Below, in pieces: positions 44,328-52,295 of a stretch of DNA of 64,000 nt. Where the stretch lies: positions 21,752 through 85,751 of the forward strand of contig JAFXSC010000021.1 in assembly GCA_017525915.1 (NCBI GenBank), read 5' to 3'. Each line of letters begins with the position of its first letter. Positions within the stretch are counted from its first letter, which is position 1. The notes under the pieces were generated by a model that was given only the letters and a program-made list of their open reading frames with translations, was not told the DNA's origin and made no database searches. The translations under genes and the position numbers were made by a program. This stretch comes from Ruminococcus sp. GTDB taxonomy: Bacteria > Bacillota > Clostridia > Oscillospirales > Ruminococcaceae.

Positions 44328-46094
44328 TTATACCTTCACAAATTCGAGTGTGTTGTTGGTTATTCTGAGCCGGCCCTGTTCGCCCTTTTTCTGATTGGGA
44401 GAATAGTTGTTAGTTGCGGGCTGCCTGTTTACGCGGAGTTCGCCGCCGTCCTCGTAGAGCCAGTAGATCATCTCATTTTCGGGGTCATTCATTGTGTAGA
44501 CCCGACCGTTATGGATATCATACACTGCCAGCTCGCCGATTATTCTGCTGCTGAGTCCCCAGTCGTAGGTTGTGCAGAGCTCGGGATAGCCGTCGCCGTT
44601 TATATCCGCGAAGTAAGCCTGTCCCATTGTTGTAACGCTTGCCAAGCGGCAGCGGTTCCTTATGTTGTATCCCTCTATCTGGCGCTTCATGCCGTTCCAT
44701 GAGAATACATAGTCGGGGAACTGCTTTAGCGTGATACTCTCGGAGAGGTCGCGCGCGGAGATGCTCTCTTCAGATGTATCGTGCCAGCACCACACGCCCT
44801 TGACGTCCACCGGGTCGGACGGCTTGTGCTTTCCAATGACAGACAGCGCATAGGTATCGAGCGCGAGAAGATTGCTGTACGGTGCTTCGTATCCTGTTCC
44901 GTTGACTGCGAAATACTTGCTTCCGACAAGGTCGTACTCATGGAGAGTGCCCTTGTTGTCGGTGAGCTTGATGTGAATGTTGCTGCCGTCAAGATAGCGC
45001 CACTCGTCACCGACCGATTTGGTGAAGGTGAGTTTCTGTATCATCGGGAGCATTTCCTTTATCTCGGAATAGCTCAGATATACCGGGTAATTGTACATAG
45101 GGTGCGAGAGCTCGATGCTCCTGATATAGTCAACGTGACAGTCCTTGATATTGCCGAGGATGTAGTTAAGGTAGTCAGGGTCGCCCTCCTTGCGGCGGCA
45201 CTTTATAACGAAGTCCGTAATGCTGTCGGTGCGTATGTCGATGTACTCCTTGTTGTACTTTTGCTCGCCATAGTACAGAGCCATGATGCCGGGCTTTTCG
45301 CTGTCCTCGCCGGTCATGCAGTTCATGACGAGGGTGAATTCCGCCTCGCCGTCCTGCTTGTCGTCGTCATAGACCGGTATCTCCCAGACAAACACGCCCG
45401 AGCCGACGTCCTCATGCTCATAGCCCTTGAAGTCGCCCCATGTCAGGCTGTCGCCGAACTCCGCGTACCTCTTCAGCAGGCTGAGCGTCATTCTGCCGCT
45501 TGCAGGCATCTCCGGGAAAGGCGCGGTGGTGGTCACCGGAGCGTCAGTTTTGGCGATAGTTGAAGTTGTTCGCGCGGCAGTAGTTTTTGCAGGAGCGGTA
45601 GTTGTTTTTGCGTCAGTCGTGTCCTGCCGGCCTGACAGGGCAGGGGAGGTAGTCTCCTGAGCAGTTCCGCTGTTCAGCGTTGTTTCCGCGGCAGTAACAG
45701 CTTCGATGCTGCCGTCCGTATCTGTCGGAGCAGCAGAGGTCTCTGTGTTCTGCTCGCCTGTGGAGGCAGATATTCCTTCATTTTCGTCACCTGCGCCGGA
45801 GGTATTCTCCGTACTGATGATATTCTTGTCCGTATCGACCGGACTGCGGTTTCTGAGGAAGTGCATTCCGGCAAAGGTCAGACCGGCAGCGAGCACCAGT
45901 GTTGCCGCGACAGCCGTGACCCTCTGCCAGCTTCCTCTGCGGTATATGTCCACGCCCGAAACTGTGATGCCGGGCTCAGTATCTCCGGCATTTTCAGCCT
46001 TTTTAGCATCGCCGGAAAGCGTTTCGGTATCATTTAAAAGATCGTCGTCGATCAGGTTCATAGCTTCCAGTAATTTCAGCTTATTCATCATCAT
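44328..46094 (-). CDS. Membrane anti-sigma-like protein (pair 2) with Thr-rich linker and FG-GAP motif
   Basis: The product (up to 588 residues) has a short cytoplasmic part, the juxtamembrane motif SGVDIYRRGSWQRV shared with the other two anti-sigma-like proteins, one membrane helix (about 58-76), a ~100-residue Thr/Ala/Ser linker and a ~390-residue outer domain with an FG-GAP-like loop ADINGDGYPELCTT near the end. Three ATG codons are stacked at the start (46094, 46091, 46088); the last has the best spacing from GAGGG. The start overlaps the sigma gene by 8-14 bases. Its outer domain differs from those of pairs 1 and 3, so it probably senses something else. Confidence 0.75.
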   Translation of the reverse strand: MMMNKLKLLEAMNLIDDDLLNDTETLSGDAKKAENAGDTEPGITVSGVDIYRRGSWQRVTAVAATLVLAAGLTFAGMHFLRNRSPVDTDKNIISTENTSGAGDENEGISASTGEQNTETSAAPTDTDGSIEAVTAAETTLNSGTAQETTSPALSGRQDTTDAKTTTAPAKTTAARTTSTIAKTDAPVTTTAPFPEMPASGRMTLSLLKRYAEFGDSLTWGDFKGYEHEDVGSGVFVWEIPVYDDDKQDGEAEFTLVMNCMTGEDSEKPGIMALYYGEQKYNKEYIDIRTDSITDFVIKCRRKEGDPDYLNYILGNIKDCHVDYIRSIELSHPMYNYPVYLSYSEIKEMLPMIQKLTFTKSVGDEWRYLDGSNIHIKLTDNKGTLHEYDLVGSKYFAVNGTGYEAPYSNLLALDTYALSVIGKHKPSDPVDVKGVWCWHDTSEESISARDLSESITLKQFPDYVFSWNGMKRQIEGYNIRNRCRLASVTTMGQAYFADINGDGYPELCTTYDWGLSSRIIGELAVYDIHNGRVYTMNDPENEMIYWLYEDGGELRVNRQPATNNYSPNQKKGEQGRLRITNNTLEFVKV

Positions 46095-46635
46095 AACCCT
46101 CTTTCCGCAAGTATTCTTTGAGCTTTTCTCTTGTCCGGTAGAGATATGTCGCGACCGTTTTTTCGTTCATGCCGTAAAGTTCTGCTATGCGTCCGAGCGC
46201 ATCACCGTACCAGTAACGCCTTACGAACACCTTGCGGCGGAGCTCGTCCTGTTCACGCAGGAAGCTGCTTATCGCCGCGGCAAGCTGTGCGGCTGAAAGT
46301 TCCTCCTCGGCTCTTGCAGGTATGCACTCTGCAAGCTCGTCCAGCGAAACCGTGAGCTGGGGACTGCGCTTTTCGGCGGAGTTGTATTTCAGCCGGTCTA
46401 TCGCCTTGTTCTTCACTATGCGGCAAAGATACGTTTTCAGACTGCCGGGGTCATCGGGGAGCTTATTGTTCCACACATCGAAGTATGCAGAGTTCACACA
46501 TTCCTCGATGTCCTCGTGCTGAGAAAGGATATTGCCTGCCACATAGGTGCAGAGCTTGTCGTATTTTTTCTTTAGTTCTGCGATCGCATTTTCATCTCTA
46601 TTACGGAACAGTTCAAGTATCATGTGATCGTCCAT
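46081..46635 (-). CDS. ECF-type RNA polymerase sigma factor (pair 2)
   Basis: The 184-residue product has sigma region 2 (AIAELKKKYDKLCTYVAGNI, HEDIEECVNSAYFDVWN, LCRIVKNKAIDRLKY) and region 4 (LRRKVFVRRYWYGDALGRIA, MNEKTVATYLYRTREKLKEY). ATG 46635 is preceded by GGGGGAG; the longer frame starts inside the promoter region. It belongs to a different ECF subgroup from the sigmas of pairs 1 and 3. Translational overlap with the membrane protein gene downstream indicates a sigma/anti-sigma pair. Confidence 0.93.
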   Translation of the reverse strand: MDDHMILELFRNRDENAIAELKKKYDKLCTYVAGNILSQHEDIEECVNSAYFDVWNNKLPDDPGSLKTYLCRIVKNKAIDRLKYNSAEKRSPQLTVSLDELAECIPARAEEELSAAQLAAAISSFLREQDELRRKVFVRRYWYGDALGRIAELYGMNEKTVATYLYRTREKLKEYLRKEGYDDE

Positions 46636-46733
46636 CTGATGCTCCCCCTTCCGTTGAGTATTGAGGTCCTCTTGTATATATAATCGAAATCGGAGCGGAA
46701 ATATTTCAGGGTACGGGAAATTTTTCTGCTTAT

Positions 46734-46762
46734 ATACTATCACATCACAGGAGGAAATGCAA
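46734..46762 (-). promoter_or_regulatory. Possible promoter of ECF sigma 2
   Basis: Minus-strand TTGCAT (46757-46762), 17-base spacer and TAGTAT (46734-46739), about 100 bp upstream of the sigma start. Moderate match to sigma-A. Confidence 0.5.
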
Positions 46763-46849
46763 GGGAAAAGCATTTGCCGCGGCATTTATAGTTAAATAAT
46801 GAAAATATATCTGGACTGACAACACCTTCCTTTTTTTCATCGAATACAT

Positions 46850-46869
46850 ATTATGAATGCATTCATTAT
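46850..46869. promoter_or_regulatory. Palindromic operator candidate upstream of ECF sigma 3
   Basis: ATTATGAATGCATTCATTAT is a 20-bp palindrome with one mismatch pair and a perfect TGAATGCATTCA core. It ends four bases before the -35 hexamer of the sigma 3 promoter. The same half-site ATAATGAATGC occurs as an inverted repeat in the promoter of the 50054 GGDEF gene (49730-49755). Confidence 0.6.
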
Positions 46870-46872
46870 GTC

Positions 46873-46901
46873 TTGAAAGGAGCGCTGTAATATGGTATCA
46901 T
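46873..46901 (+). promoter_or_regulatory. Promoter of the ECF sigma 3 operon
   Basis: TTGAAA (46873-46878), 17-base spacer and TATCAT (46896-46901), 49 bp upstream of the start codon. Confidence 0.65.
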
Positions 46902-46949
46902 AGTATAGGTTATTTCTCATGCCATGATAATTGAGGAAGGAGGAAAATG

Positions 46950-47513
46950 ATGACGCACAGCGAATACCGCCGGCTTCTGAAGGAAGACGTTTCCGGAGCC
47001 CAGCGCGCAGTTTTTGACGAATACTTCAACTATGTCTATGTAATAGTGTATAACCGCCTGCAAGGCTGCGGAAGGCGCGAGGACGTAGACGAGTGCGTCA
47101 GCGACGTTTTTGTCGATGCCTTTTCCTCATACGATCCAGATATGCTGATAACAGGCGATATCAAGGGATTTTTAGGCATGGTGGCAGACAGGAGAGCAAC
47201 TGATTATTACCGCAGGCTTTCAAGGTCGCCTGTTCCGGTCTCCATTGACGATGAAAATGCGGAACAGCTTCCCGCTTCGGACGATGTGCAGACGAACACC
47301 GAAAACAGCGAGATACGCAGGATACTTCTTGAGCTCGTAGACAGTCTCGGTGAGCCTGATGCAACGATAATAATACAGAAATACTTCTACAAACGCAGTT
47401 CAAAGGAGATATCGAAGATAGTACCGCTTGCACCGGTATCCATAAGACTTAGGAGCATAAAAGCACTGAAAAAGCTTAAAAAGATGCTCACCGACAGGAA
47501 CATCACGGTATGA
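46950..47513 (+). CDS. ECF-type RNA polymerase sigma factor (pair 3)
   Basis: The 187-residue product has region 2 (AVFDEYFNYVYVIVYNRL, REDVDECVSDVFVDAFSSYD, RRATDYYRRLSR) and region 4 (EPDATIIIQKYFYKRSSKEI, APVSIRLRSIKALKKLKK). It is close to the pair 1 sigma over its whole length. ATG 46950 is chosen over the adjacent ATG 46947 because GGAGG is then 6 bases away. Its stop overlaps an ATG of the next frame. It heads a three-gene operon: sigma, membrane anti-sigma-like protein, peptidase lipoprotein. Confidence 0.9.
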   Translation: MTHSEYRRLLKEDVSGAQRAVFDEYFNYVYVIVYNRLQGCGRREDVDECVSDVFVDAFSSYDPDMLITGDIKGFLGMVADRRATDYYRRLSRSPVPVSIDDENAEQLPASDDVQTNTENSEIRRILLELVDSLGEPDATIIIQKYFYKRSSKEISKIVPLAPVSIRLRSIKALKKLKKMLTDRNITV

Positions 47514-47524
47514 AAGGAGCCAGT

Positions 47525-48757
47525 ATGAAGAAAAATTTAAAAGCTCTGCTTAAAAATGCAGACAAGGATACTTTAAACACGCTGGCTGAACGCTATCCGG
47601 CAGCAAGCGATGAGGAACGCGAAAAGATCTACGGTATGATCGTGAAAAAAACAGGCGGAAAGCAGCGTCCGAAGCAGGTCGATGTCGTGCGCGGAGTTGA
47701 TATATACAGCCGTCCGAGGTGGCACAGGACCGCTGCTGCCGCTGCTTCTGTAATAGCGGCAGTTATAGGTATATCGGCAGTTATCTATTCCGTAAGCCGC
47801 TTCAATGCACCGAAGGATACGGAGTCGAGCCGGTTTTATCAGGTAGAGGATACTTCGGCTGAACCGGCTTCTGATGCCAATACGATTTCGGAGGACTATA
47901 TCTATAAGAAAATGCTCCACAGCACCGAAAACTTCGACAGGGTGTCAGGTGTGCTCGTTGACAGCTTTAACGGCGCAAAGTACAGCGTGGCCGTTGAATT
48001 TGAAGGCGACCTGACTACCGCTTGTTCACACTGTCATACAAAGGCGATAGGTCTTGATGAAAACACCGGCACTGTTCAGAAAGTTATGGAGCTGGTCGAT
48101 TACTGTGACGGAAGAGCGCTCTATCAGTACAATCTCAACGATAATACCTGCAATACCATGAGAGAAGCGTATTACAGGGGAATATTATACAATCAGGGAG
48201 AGACGGACGTTACAAATATGCCTGCTGTCAATAAGGCGCTCATACCTCAGTCATACGCGATGAGCTTTCTTGAAGGAGCTAAATACTGGGGGATAGTCCG
48301 CTTTGAGAGCTATCTCGGCAGAAAATGCGCTGTTATACACGGCGAGACGTCAAACAGCGATACTGTCGGCTTCTGGTTTTACGTTGATACAGAGACCGGC
48401 GTTATACTTAAATATCTGACTACCGATTCATTCGGGAATTACGTCAATGTAATGCTGATGAAGGAGATAGCCTTTGATAATGATGCAAAAGGCGTTATCA
48501 CTCTTAAGGAAGCTGTTGATTTTAACGGAATGAGCAAATACAGTATATTCACCGCCGCAGAGATGCCGGATATCGCCGCTGTGGTCGGCAGCTCAGGCGC
48601 AGCTGGCTTTATAAGCCTTCACGAAATTATGGGCAAGGATTTCCCTTCCGACGGAAGCTCGGATAAAGCGAAGGGATTGGAAGTCTTCGACCCCGGTATG
48701 ACAAAAGTTTTAGATATTTATTATTTCAGGAATGATGATGATGCGGATACAACATAA
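47525..48757 (+). CDS. Membrane anti-sigma-like protein with RseB/LolA-like sensor region (pair 3)
   Basis: The 410-residue product has a ~55-residue cytoplasmic part (LKALLKNADKDTLNTLAERY), the juxtamembrane motif RGVDIYSRPRWHRTAA, one membrane helix (about 72-90) and an outer domain with ENFDRVSGVLVDSF, YLGRKCAVIHGE and FYVDTETGVILKYL, matching the outer domain of the pair 1 protein and the general MucB/RseB-LolA pattern. ATG 47525 follows AAAGGAG by five bases. The sensor region may bind a lipid or lipoprotein ligand; this is inferred from fold resemblance only. Confidence 0.78.
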   Translation: MKKNLKALLKNADKDTLNTLAERYPAASDEEREKIYGMIVKKTGGKQRPKQVDVVRGVDIYSRPRWHRTAAAAASVIAAVIGISAVIYSVSRFNAPKDTESSRFYQVEDTSAEPASDANTISEDYIYKKMLHSTENFDRVSGVLVDSFNGAKYSVAVEFEGDLTTACSHCHTKAIGLDENTGTVQKVMELVDYCDGRALYQYNLNDNTCNTMREAYYRGILYNQGETDVTNMPAVNKALIPQSYAMSFLEGAKYWGIVRFESYLGRKCAVIHGETSNSDTVGFWFYVDTETGVILKYLTTDSFGNYVNVMLMKEIAFDNDAKGVITLKEAVDFNGMSKYSIFTAAEMPDIAAVVGSSGAAGFISLHEIMGKDFPSDGSSDKAKGLEVFDPGMTKVLDIYYFRNDDDADTT

Positions 48758-48769
48758 AGGAGGATAATA

Positions 48770-49558
48770 ATGAAGATTATGATAGCAGCAGCCCTGCTTT
48801 CCTTAGCGATGACGGGCTGCGGCGTGATAGATGAACCGGTGTACGTTTCAGATGATTCTGCCGGGTGTCAGCCTCTGACCTGTGCTGCGGACGCGGAGGA
48901 GGCTCCCTCTGTTGAGAACCTTTTCGCAGAACGTGAACGCGCAGGTGACCGGAAGCTCATCAGCGTGAATAATATCATGCAGAATCCGGAGCTCCCTACG
49001 GGCTGCGAGTGCGTTTCACTGACCATACTGCTCAATCATTACGGATATGATGTGGACAAGCTGACGCTCGCAAGGGAGTATCAGCCGAAGCAGGAGTTCT
49101 ACTGGTACGACGGTATGCTCTGCGGTGCGGATTTCCGGACCACCTTTGCCGGTGACCCGGAATCGGAGGACTCCTACGGCTGCTATGCGCCGTGCATAGC
49201 GGCGACCGCGAATAATTTTTTCTGCGCGAACGGTCAGGAAGCGCAGGCAGAGGATATCAGCGGTACAGACTTTGACAGGCTGCTGACGGACTATATCAGC
49301 AATGATGAGCCTGTGCTCATCTGGGTAACTAACAAGGAGCTTCACGAACCGGAGTACACAACGGTATGGAATACTCCGGACGGCGAACAGATGCAGTGGC
49401 TCGCATATGAGCACTGCGTGGTGCTCACCGGTTTTGACAGGAAGGACGGAAAGATCTATGTTTCTGATCCGCTGGTCGGAAATACGTCTTACAGCTATGA
49501 AAGGATAAAACAAAGATATATAGATATGGGACAGCAGGCAGTGTGTATTGATAAATAA
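48770..49558 (+). CDS. C39-like cysteine peptidase lipoprotein
   Basis: The 262-residue product has a lipoprotein signal (LLSLAMTGCG) and a papain-like C39_2 domain with the cysteine in ELPTGCECVSLTILLNHYG (about residue 83), the histidine in AYEHCVVLTGF (about 220) and an aspartate in KIYVSDPLVG. All three catalytic positions appear intact. It starts 12 bases after the anti-sigma-like gene with AAAGGAGG, so it belongs to the sigma 3 operon. It could process or degrade an extracellular peptide linked to the sensing of that system; related proteins are mostly uncharacterised. Confidence 0.85.
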   Translation: MKIMIAAALLSLAMTGCGVIDEPVYVSDDSAGCQPLTCAADAEEAPSVENLFAERERAGDRKLISVNNIMQNPELPTGCECVSLTILLNHYGYDVDKLTLAREYQPKQEFYWYDGMLCGADFRTTFAGDPESEDSYGCYAPCIAATANNFFCANGQEAQAEDISGTDFDRLLTDYISNDEPVLIWVTNKELHEPEYTTVWNTPDGEQMQWLAYEHCVVLTGFDRKDGKIYVSDPLVGNTSYSYERIKQRYIDMGQQAVCIDK

Positions 49559-49600
49559 ATACCGGCACAGGACAGGAAAGTTCACATAACAGCATAATGA

Positions 49601-49626
49601 TAAAAGCCGCTTGACAGCGGCTTTTA
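49601..49626 (+). terminator. Terminator of the sigma 3 operon
   Basis: TAAAAGCCGCT (49601-49611) and AGCGGCTTTTA (49616-49626) form a perfect stem with a four-base loop and a T-rich 3' arm. Confidence 0.85.
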
Positions 49627-49705
49627 TATTTGCAGGCGTAAGCTTAGGCAGTGCGGTAAATCGACATAATTGTACACAGGACATGACCGGCAGGGAAATA
49701 CAGTA

Positions 49706-49755
49706 TTGAAATCCTGTGCAATATATGATATAATGAATGCAAAAGCATTCATTAT
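49706..49755 (+). promoter_or_regulatory. Promoter with overlapping inverted repeat, GGDEF gene
   Basis: TTGAAA (49706-49711), 17-base spacer and TATAAT (49729-49734). The -10 overlaps a perfect 11-bp inverted repeat, ATAATGAATGC (49730-49740) and GCATTCATTAT (49745-49755), where a bound protein would block transcription. The half-site is also present at 46850-46869. Between this and the GGDEF start (about 300 bp) the sequence ATATGATATAATG recurs near 49838-49850 next to a TTATATCATAA hairpin arm; no gene is seen there. Confidence 0.65.
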
Positions 49756-50053
49756 AATTATTCAAAAGCCCTTGCAGATACGCAAATCGGAGATTTGCTC
49801 CCTGCAATCGGGCAATTATATCATAACGCTTCGCTTATATGATATAATGTTGTCATACATCTTCTGACGGAAGGGGCTTGAGATATATGTCCGATTTGAT
49901 AGACCGGATCGGTTATGCGCGTTTTGTGCAGGTCGTCGTCGAATGCTGGAACGAGTTTGTACTCCTGATATGCCAATAACAGGCAGTCCATGCGGCTGAC
50001 TGGTTTTCTTTCATGAGCTTTGCGATTACATACAGAAAGAAAGGGGAATGACA

Positions 50054-51235
50054 ATGTATTATGCGAGCATTGGAATAATAGCTATGATCGTTATGGTCAT
50101 AATCAATATAGAAGCACTCAGAAAGGTCGAGAACACAAGCGGCAATGATGCCCGCCTGAAATACCGCCAATATCTGTTTTCACTGATTGCTTTTTTCTCG
50201 GCGGACGTATTATGGGGCTTTTTCTATGAACAAAGGTGGGTAGTCGTTACATATATCGACACCTGTTTGTTTTTCGGATTTATGGTACTGTCCGTGCTGT
50301 TCTGGACAAGGGGAGTGGTAGCTTTTTCCGGGGACAAGGGCAAGCTCAGCAAGCTGCTTGTAGCCGGCGGCTGGGCGGTATTCACGTTTGAAATGGTTGT
50401 CCTGACGGTGAACCTCTTTGTGCCTGTCGTTTTCTCGTTCAGCGACGACAAGGAGTACCTGCCGCGTCCTGCGAGATATATCGGACTTATCCTGCAAATG
50501 ATATTATTCCTCATCACATCGGTATATTCAATGGTCAGGGTCACACGCTCGGAAGGAATAAGCAGGTCGCATTACAGGACCATCAGCATTTCCGGTCTGA
50601 TAATGTCTTTCTTCATCGTGGTGCAGATGTTTTTCCCGCTCATGCCGTTCTATTCAATGGGCTGCCTGTTCGGAACGTGCCTGATACACACTTTTATCTA
50701 CAAGGACAAGGATGTCGCATACAATAAGGAGATACTGGTCGCAAAGCAGAGGGCTTACAATGACGGCCTTACCAATGTGAAGAACAAGCTGGCTTATCTT
50801 GAAGCTCTTGCTGAACTGGAAATAGCCGTTGCAAACGGCGAGATCACGGAGTTCGGCGTAGTTGTCTTCGACGTGAACGGACTGAAGATGATAAACGATA
50901 CGTTTGGTCACGAAGCCGGCGACGAGCACATTAAAAGCGCCTGCAAGATCATATGCCGCAAATTCGAGCACAGTCCTGTATTCCGCGTCGGCGGCGACGA
51001 ATTTGTTGCGCTCCTTAAAGGCGACGATTATGCCAACCGCGAAGAGCTTATAAGATCCTTCCGTGAGATCATTGACGAAAATCTGAAAAACGGTTCCGTT
51101 GTCGTGGCAAGCGGTCTTGCAATTTATGACGCTTCCATTGACGACAACTATAATGACGTTTTCAAGCGTGCCGACAAGTTTATGTACGAACGCAAACAAG
51201 AGCTCAAATCGGTCACCAGCAGCATGGCTTTATAA
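50054..51235 (+). CDS. Membrane diguanylate cyclase (GGDEF)
   Basis: The 393-residue product has about seven membrane segments in the first ~215 residues and a C-terminal GGDEF domain with DGLTNVKNKLAYLEAL, VVFDVNGLKMINDTFGHEAG and FRVGGDEFVALL. The active-site motif is intact, so synthesis of cyclic di-GMP is expected. The membrane part is unlike the four-segment part of the 40539 and 27737 proteins. ATG 50054 is preferred to ATG 50048 because AAGGGG is then 7 bases away. Confidence 0.93.
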   Translation: MYYASIGIIAMIVMVIINIEALRKVENTSGNDARLKYRQYLFSLIAFFSADVLWGFFYEQRWVVVTYIDTCLFFGFMVLSVLFWTRGVVAFSGDKGKLSKLLVAGGWAVFTFEMVVLTVNLFVPVVFSFSDDKEYLPRPARYIGLILQMILFLITSVYSMVRVTRSEGISRSHYRTISISGLIMSFFIVVQMFFPLMPFYSMGCLFGTCLIHTFIYKDKDVAYNKEILVAKQRAYNDGLTNVKNKLAYLEALAELEIAVANGEITEFGVVVFDVNGLKMINDTFGHEAGDEHIKSACKIICRKFEHSPVFRVGGDEFVALLKGDDYANREELIRSFREIIDENLKNGSVVVASGLAIYDASIDDNYNDVFKRADKFMYERKQELKSVTSSMAL

Positions 51236-51267
51236 CAGGAGCAAAATCTTTCCCGGATATATGAAAG

Positions 51268-51305
51268 GCGGCCTCTGAGAATTGCTCTCAGAGGTCGCTT
51301 TTTTG
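51268..51305 (+). terminator. Terminator of the GGDEF gene
   Basis: GCGGCCTCTGAGA (51268-51280) pairs with TCTCAGAGGTCGC (51286-51298) with one G-T position and is followed by TTTTTTG. Confidence 0.9.
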
Positions 51306-51364
51306 CCCGATTATCTCACGTTATGGTCTGAACTCCTGTCATCACCGGAAGTACAGAGCCGTGA

Positions 51365-51393
51365 TTGATTATTCCTTCCTGATGTGCTATAAT
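51365..51393 (+). promoter_or_regulatory. Promoter fused to the carbonic anhydrase relic
   Basis: TTGATT (51365-51370), 17-base spacer and TATAAT (51388-51393). The relic reading frame opens directly at the end of the -10 hexamer, so the 5' part of the gene has been deleted up to the promoter. Confidence 0.65.
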
Positions 51394-51740
51394 TCAGGTG
51401 TAGCGGGAACGTCATCGACTCCCACCAGCTCGGAAGCATCGAGTACGCCGCTGAGCACCTCGGCACGGGACTTATCGTAGTCCTCGGTCACGACCGCTGC
51501 GGAGCGGTAGACGCTGCCATGAATCACGAGCCTGACGGTTATATCAAATACATCACAGACGAGATAGTCAAGGCTGTCGGCGACGAAAAGGACGAAGTAA
51601 AGGCTTGCTGTCTCAACGTCAAACATAGCTGCGAGCTCATCGAGCACAGCTTGCAGATACAGAAGGACGAGCGCGAGTACGGTCTGAAAGTTCTCGGCGC
51701 TATTTATCACCTTGAGAGCGGTGAAGTTGAGTTTTTATGA
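51393..51740 (+). pseudogene. Beta-carbonic anhydrase, N-terminally deleted
   Basis: A 115-codon frame reads RCSGNVIDSHQLGSIEYAAE, then HLGTGLIVVLGHDRCGAVDA and on to a normal C terminus (LKVLGAIYHLESGEVEFL). This is the second half of a beta-carbonic anhydrase: the zinc ligands H and C in GHDRCGA are present, but the first ~70-80 residues with the CxDxR zinc-ligand motif and a start codon are missing, and a TAA precedes the fragment. The first ATG (51519) lies past the zinc site, so no active enzyme can be made. No ribosome site is seen. Confidence 0.85.
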
Positions 51741-52080
51741 TAATGTTCGTGTGCAGCGGAGGCCTGCGCTTTCGCTGCTTATTTCTGATCTTTGGCAGAA
51801 ACATGAAGATAGCAATTATATCAGAATATATACCAAGTGTCAATAGAACTACCATGAGTAAAATGCTTCGTATCGGTGTGAACCTATTGCAGTCGTTCCG
51901 CTTTATTGTGACCTCACGTTGTACCTGCATATTTTTATTTTCAAGGTTTTTCCGGAAAGTATACCTGTCGCACTGATTTGCGAGGAGACGATTTCAGTTT
52001 TCTGAGACACAAAATGCGTCGGATATACCTGATCTGTACCCCTCGTTGAACAAAAGTGCATATTTTTGAGAAAACGGAAA

Positions 52081-52120
52081 AGCCGTAAATACGCTGTTTA
52101 ACGTATCTACGGCTTTTTTT
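52081..52120 (+). terminator. Terminator-like hairpin in the island junction
   Basis: AGCCGTAAATACG pairs with CGTATCTACGGCT (one mismatch) and is followed by TTTTTTT. No plus-strand gene lies directly before it except the carbonic anhydrase relic 340 bp upstream. Confidence 0.7.
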
Positions 52121-52272
52121 ATGCGACTTTTTTACTTTAAAAATACGCATATTCAATTGTGTATGTGTTACAAAATGAATACTGCTTCCGTAAGCGAAAG
52201 CAGAGTAACAACTTCGTACAAAGTGAGCGAGCTTGCGAGCGGCATCGTGAACCGCGCGCGCCCGCTCGGCGC

Positions 52273-52295
52273 TGGTGGAGGCGAGGGGAATTGAA
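52273..52295 (-). other. 3'-end fragment of a tRNA-Ser-like or tmRNA gene, possible att site
   Basis: Read on the minus strand the bases are TTCAATTCCCCTCGCCTCCA plus CCA. This is a T loop (TTCAATT), the 3' half of a T stem (CCCCT), a 3' acceptor strand (CGCCTCC), discriminator A and CCA. The matching 5' half is absent, so it is a fragment and not a tRNA gene. Tyrosine integrases commonly use tRNA or tmRNA 3' ends, and the integrase gene reads toward this site from 530 bp away, so it is a good attL/attR candidate. Confidence 0.55.

Noticed and set aside
49815-49850. Second promoter with TATAAT at 49843-49848 before the GGDEF gene
   Set aside because: No -35 hexamer at the right distance (ATCATA); it is more likely part of a hairpin and repeated sequence.
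51387-51710. 107-codon minus-strand frame at the carbonic anhydrase relic
   Set aside because: Antisense of a clear beta-carbonic anhydrase remnant.
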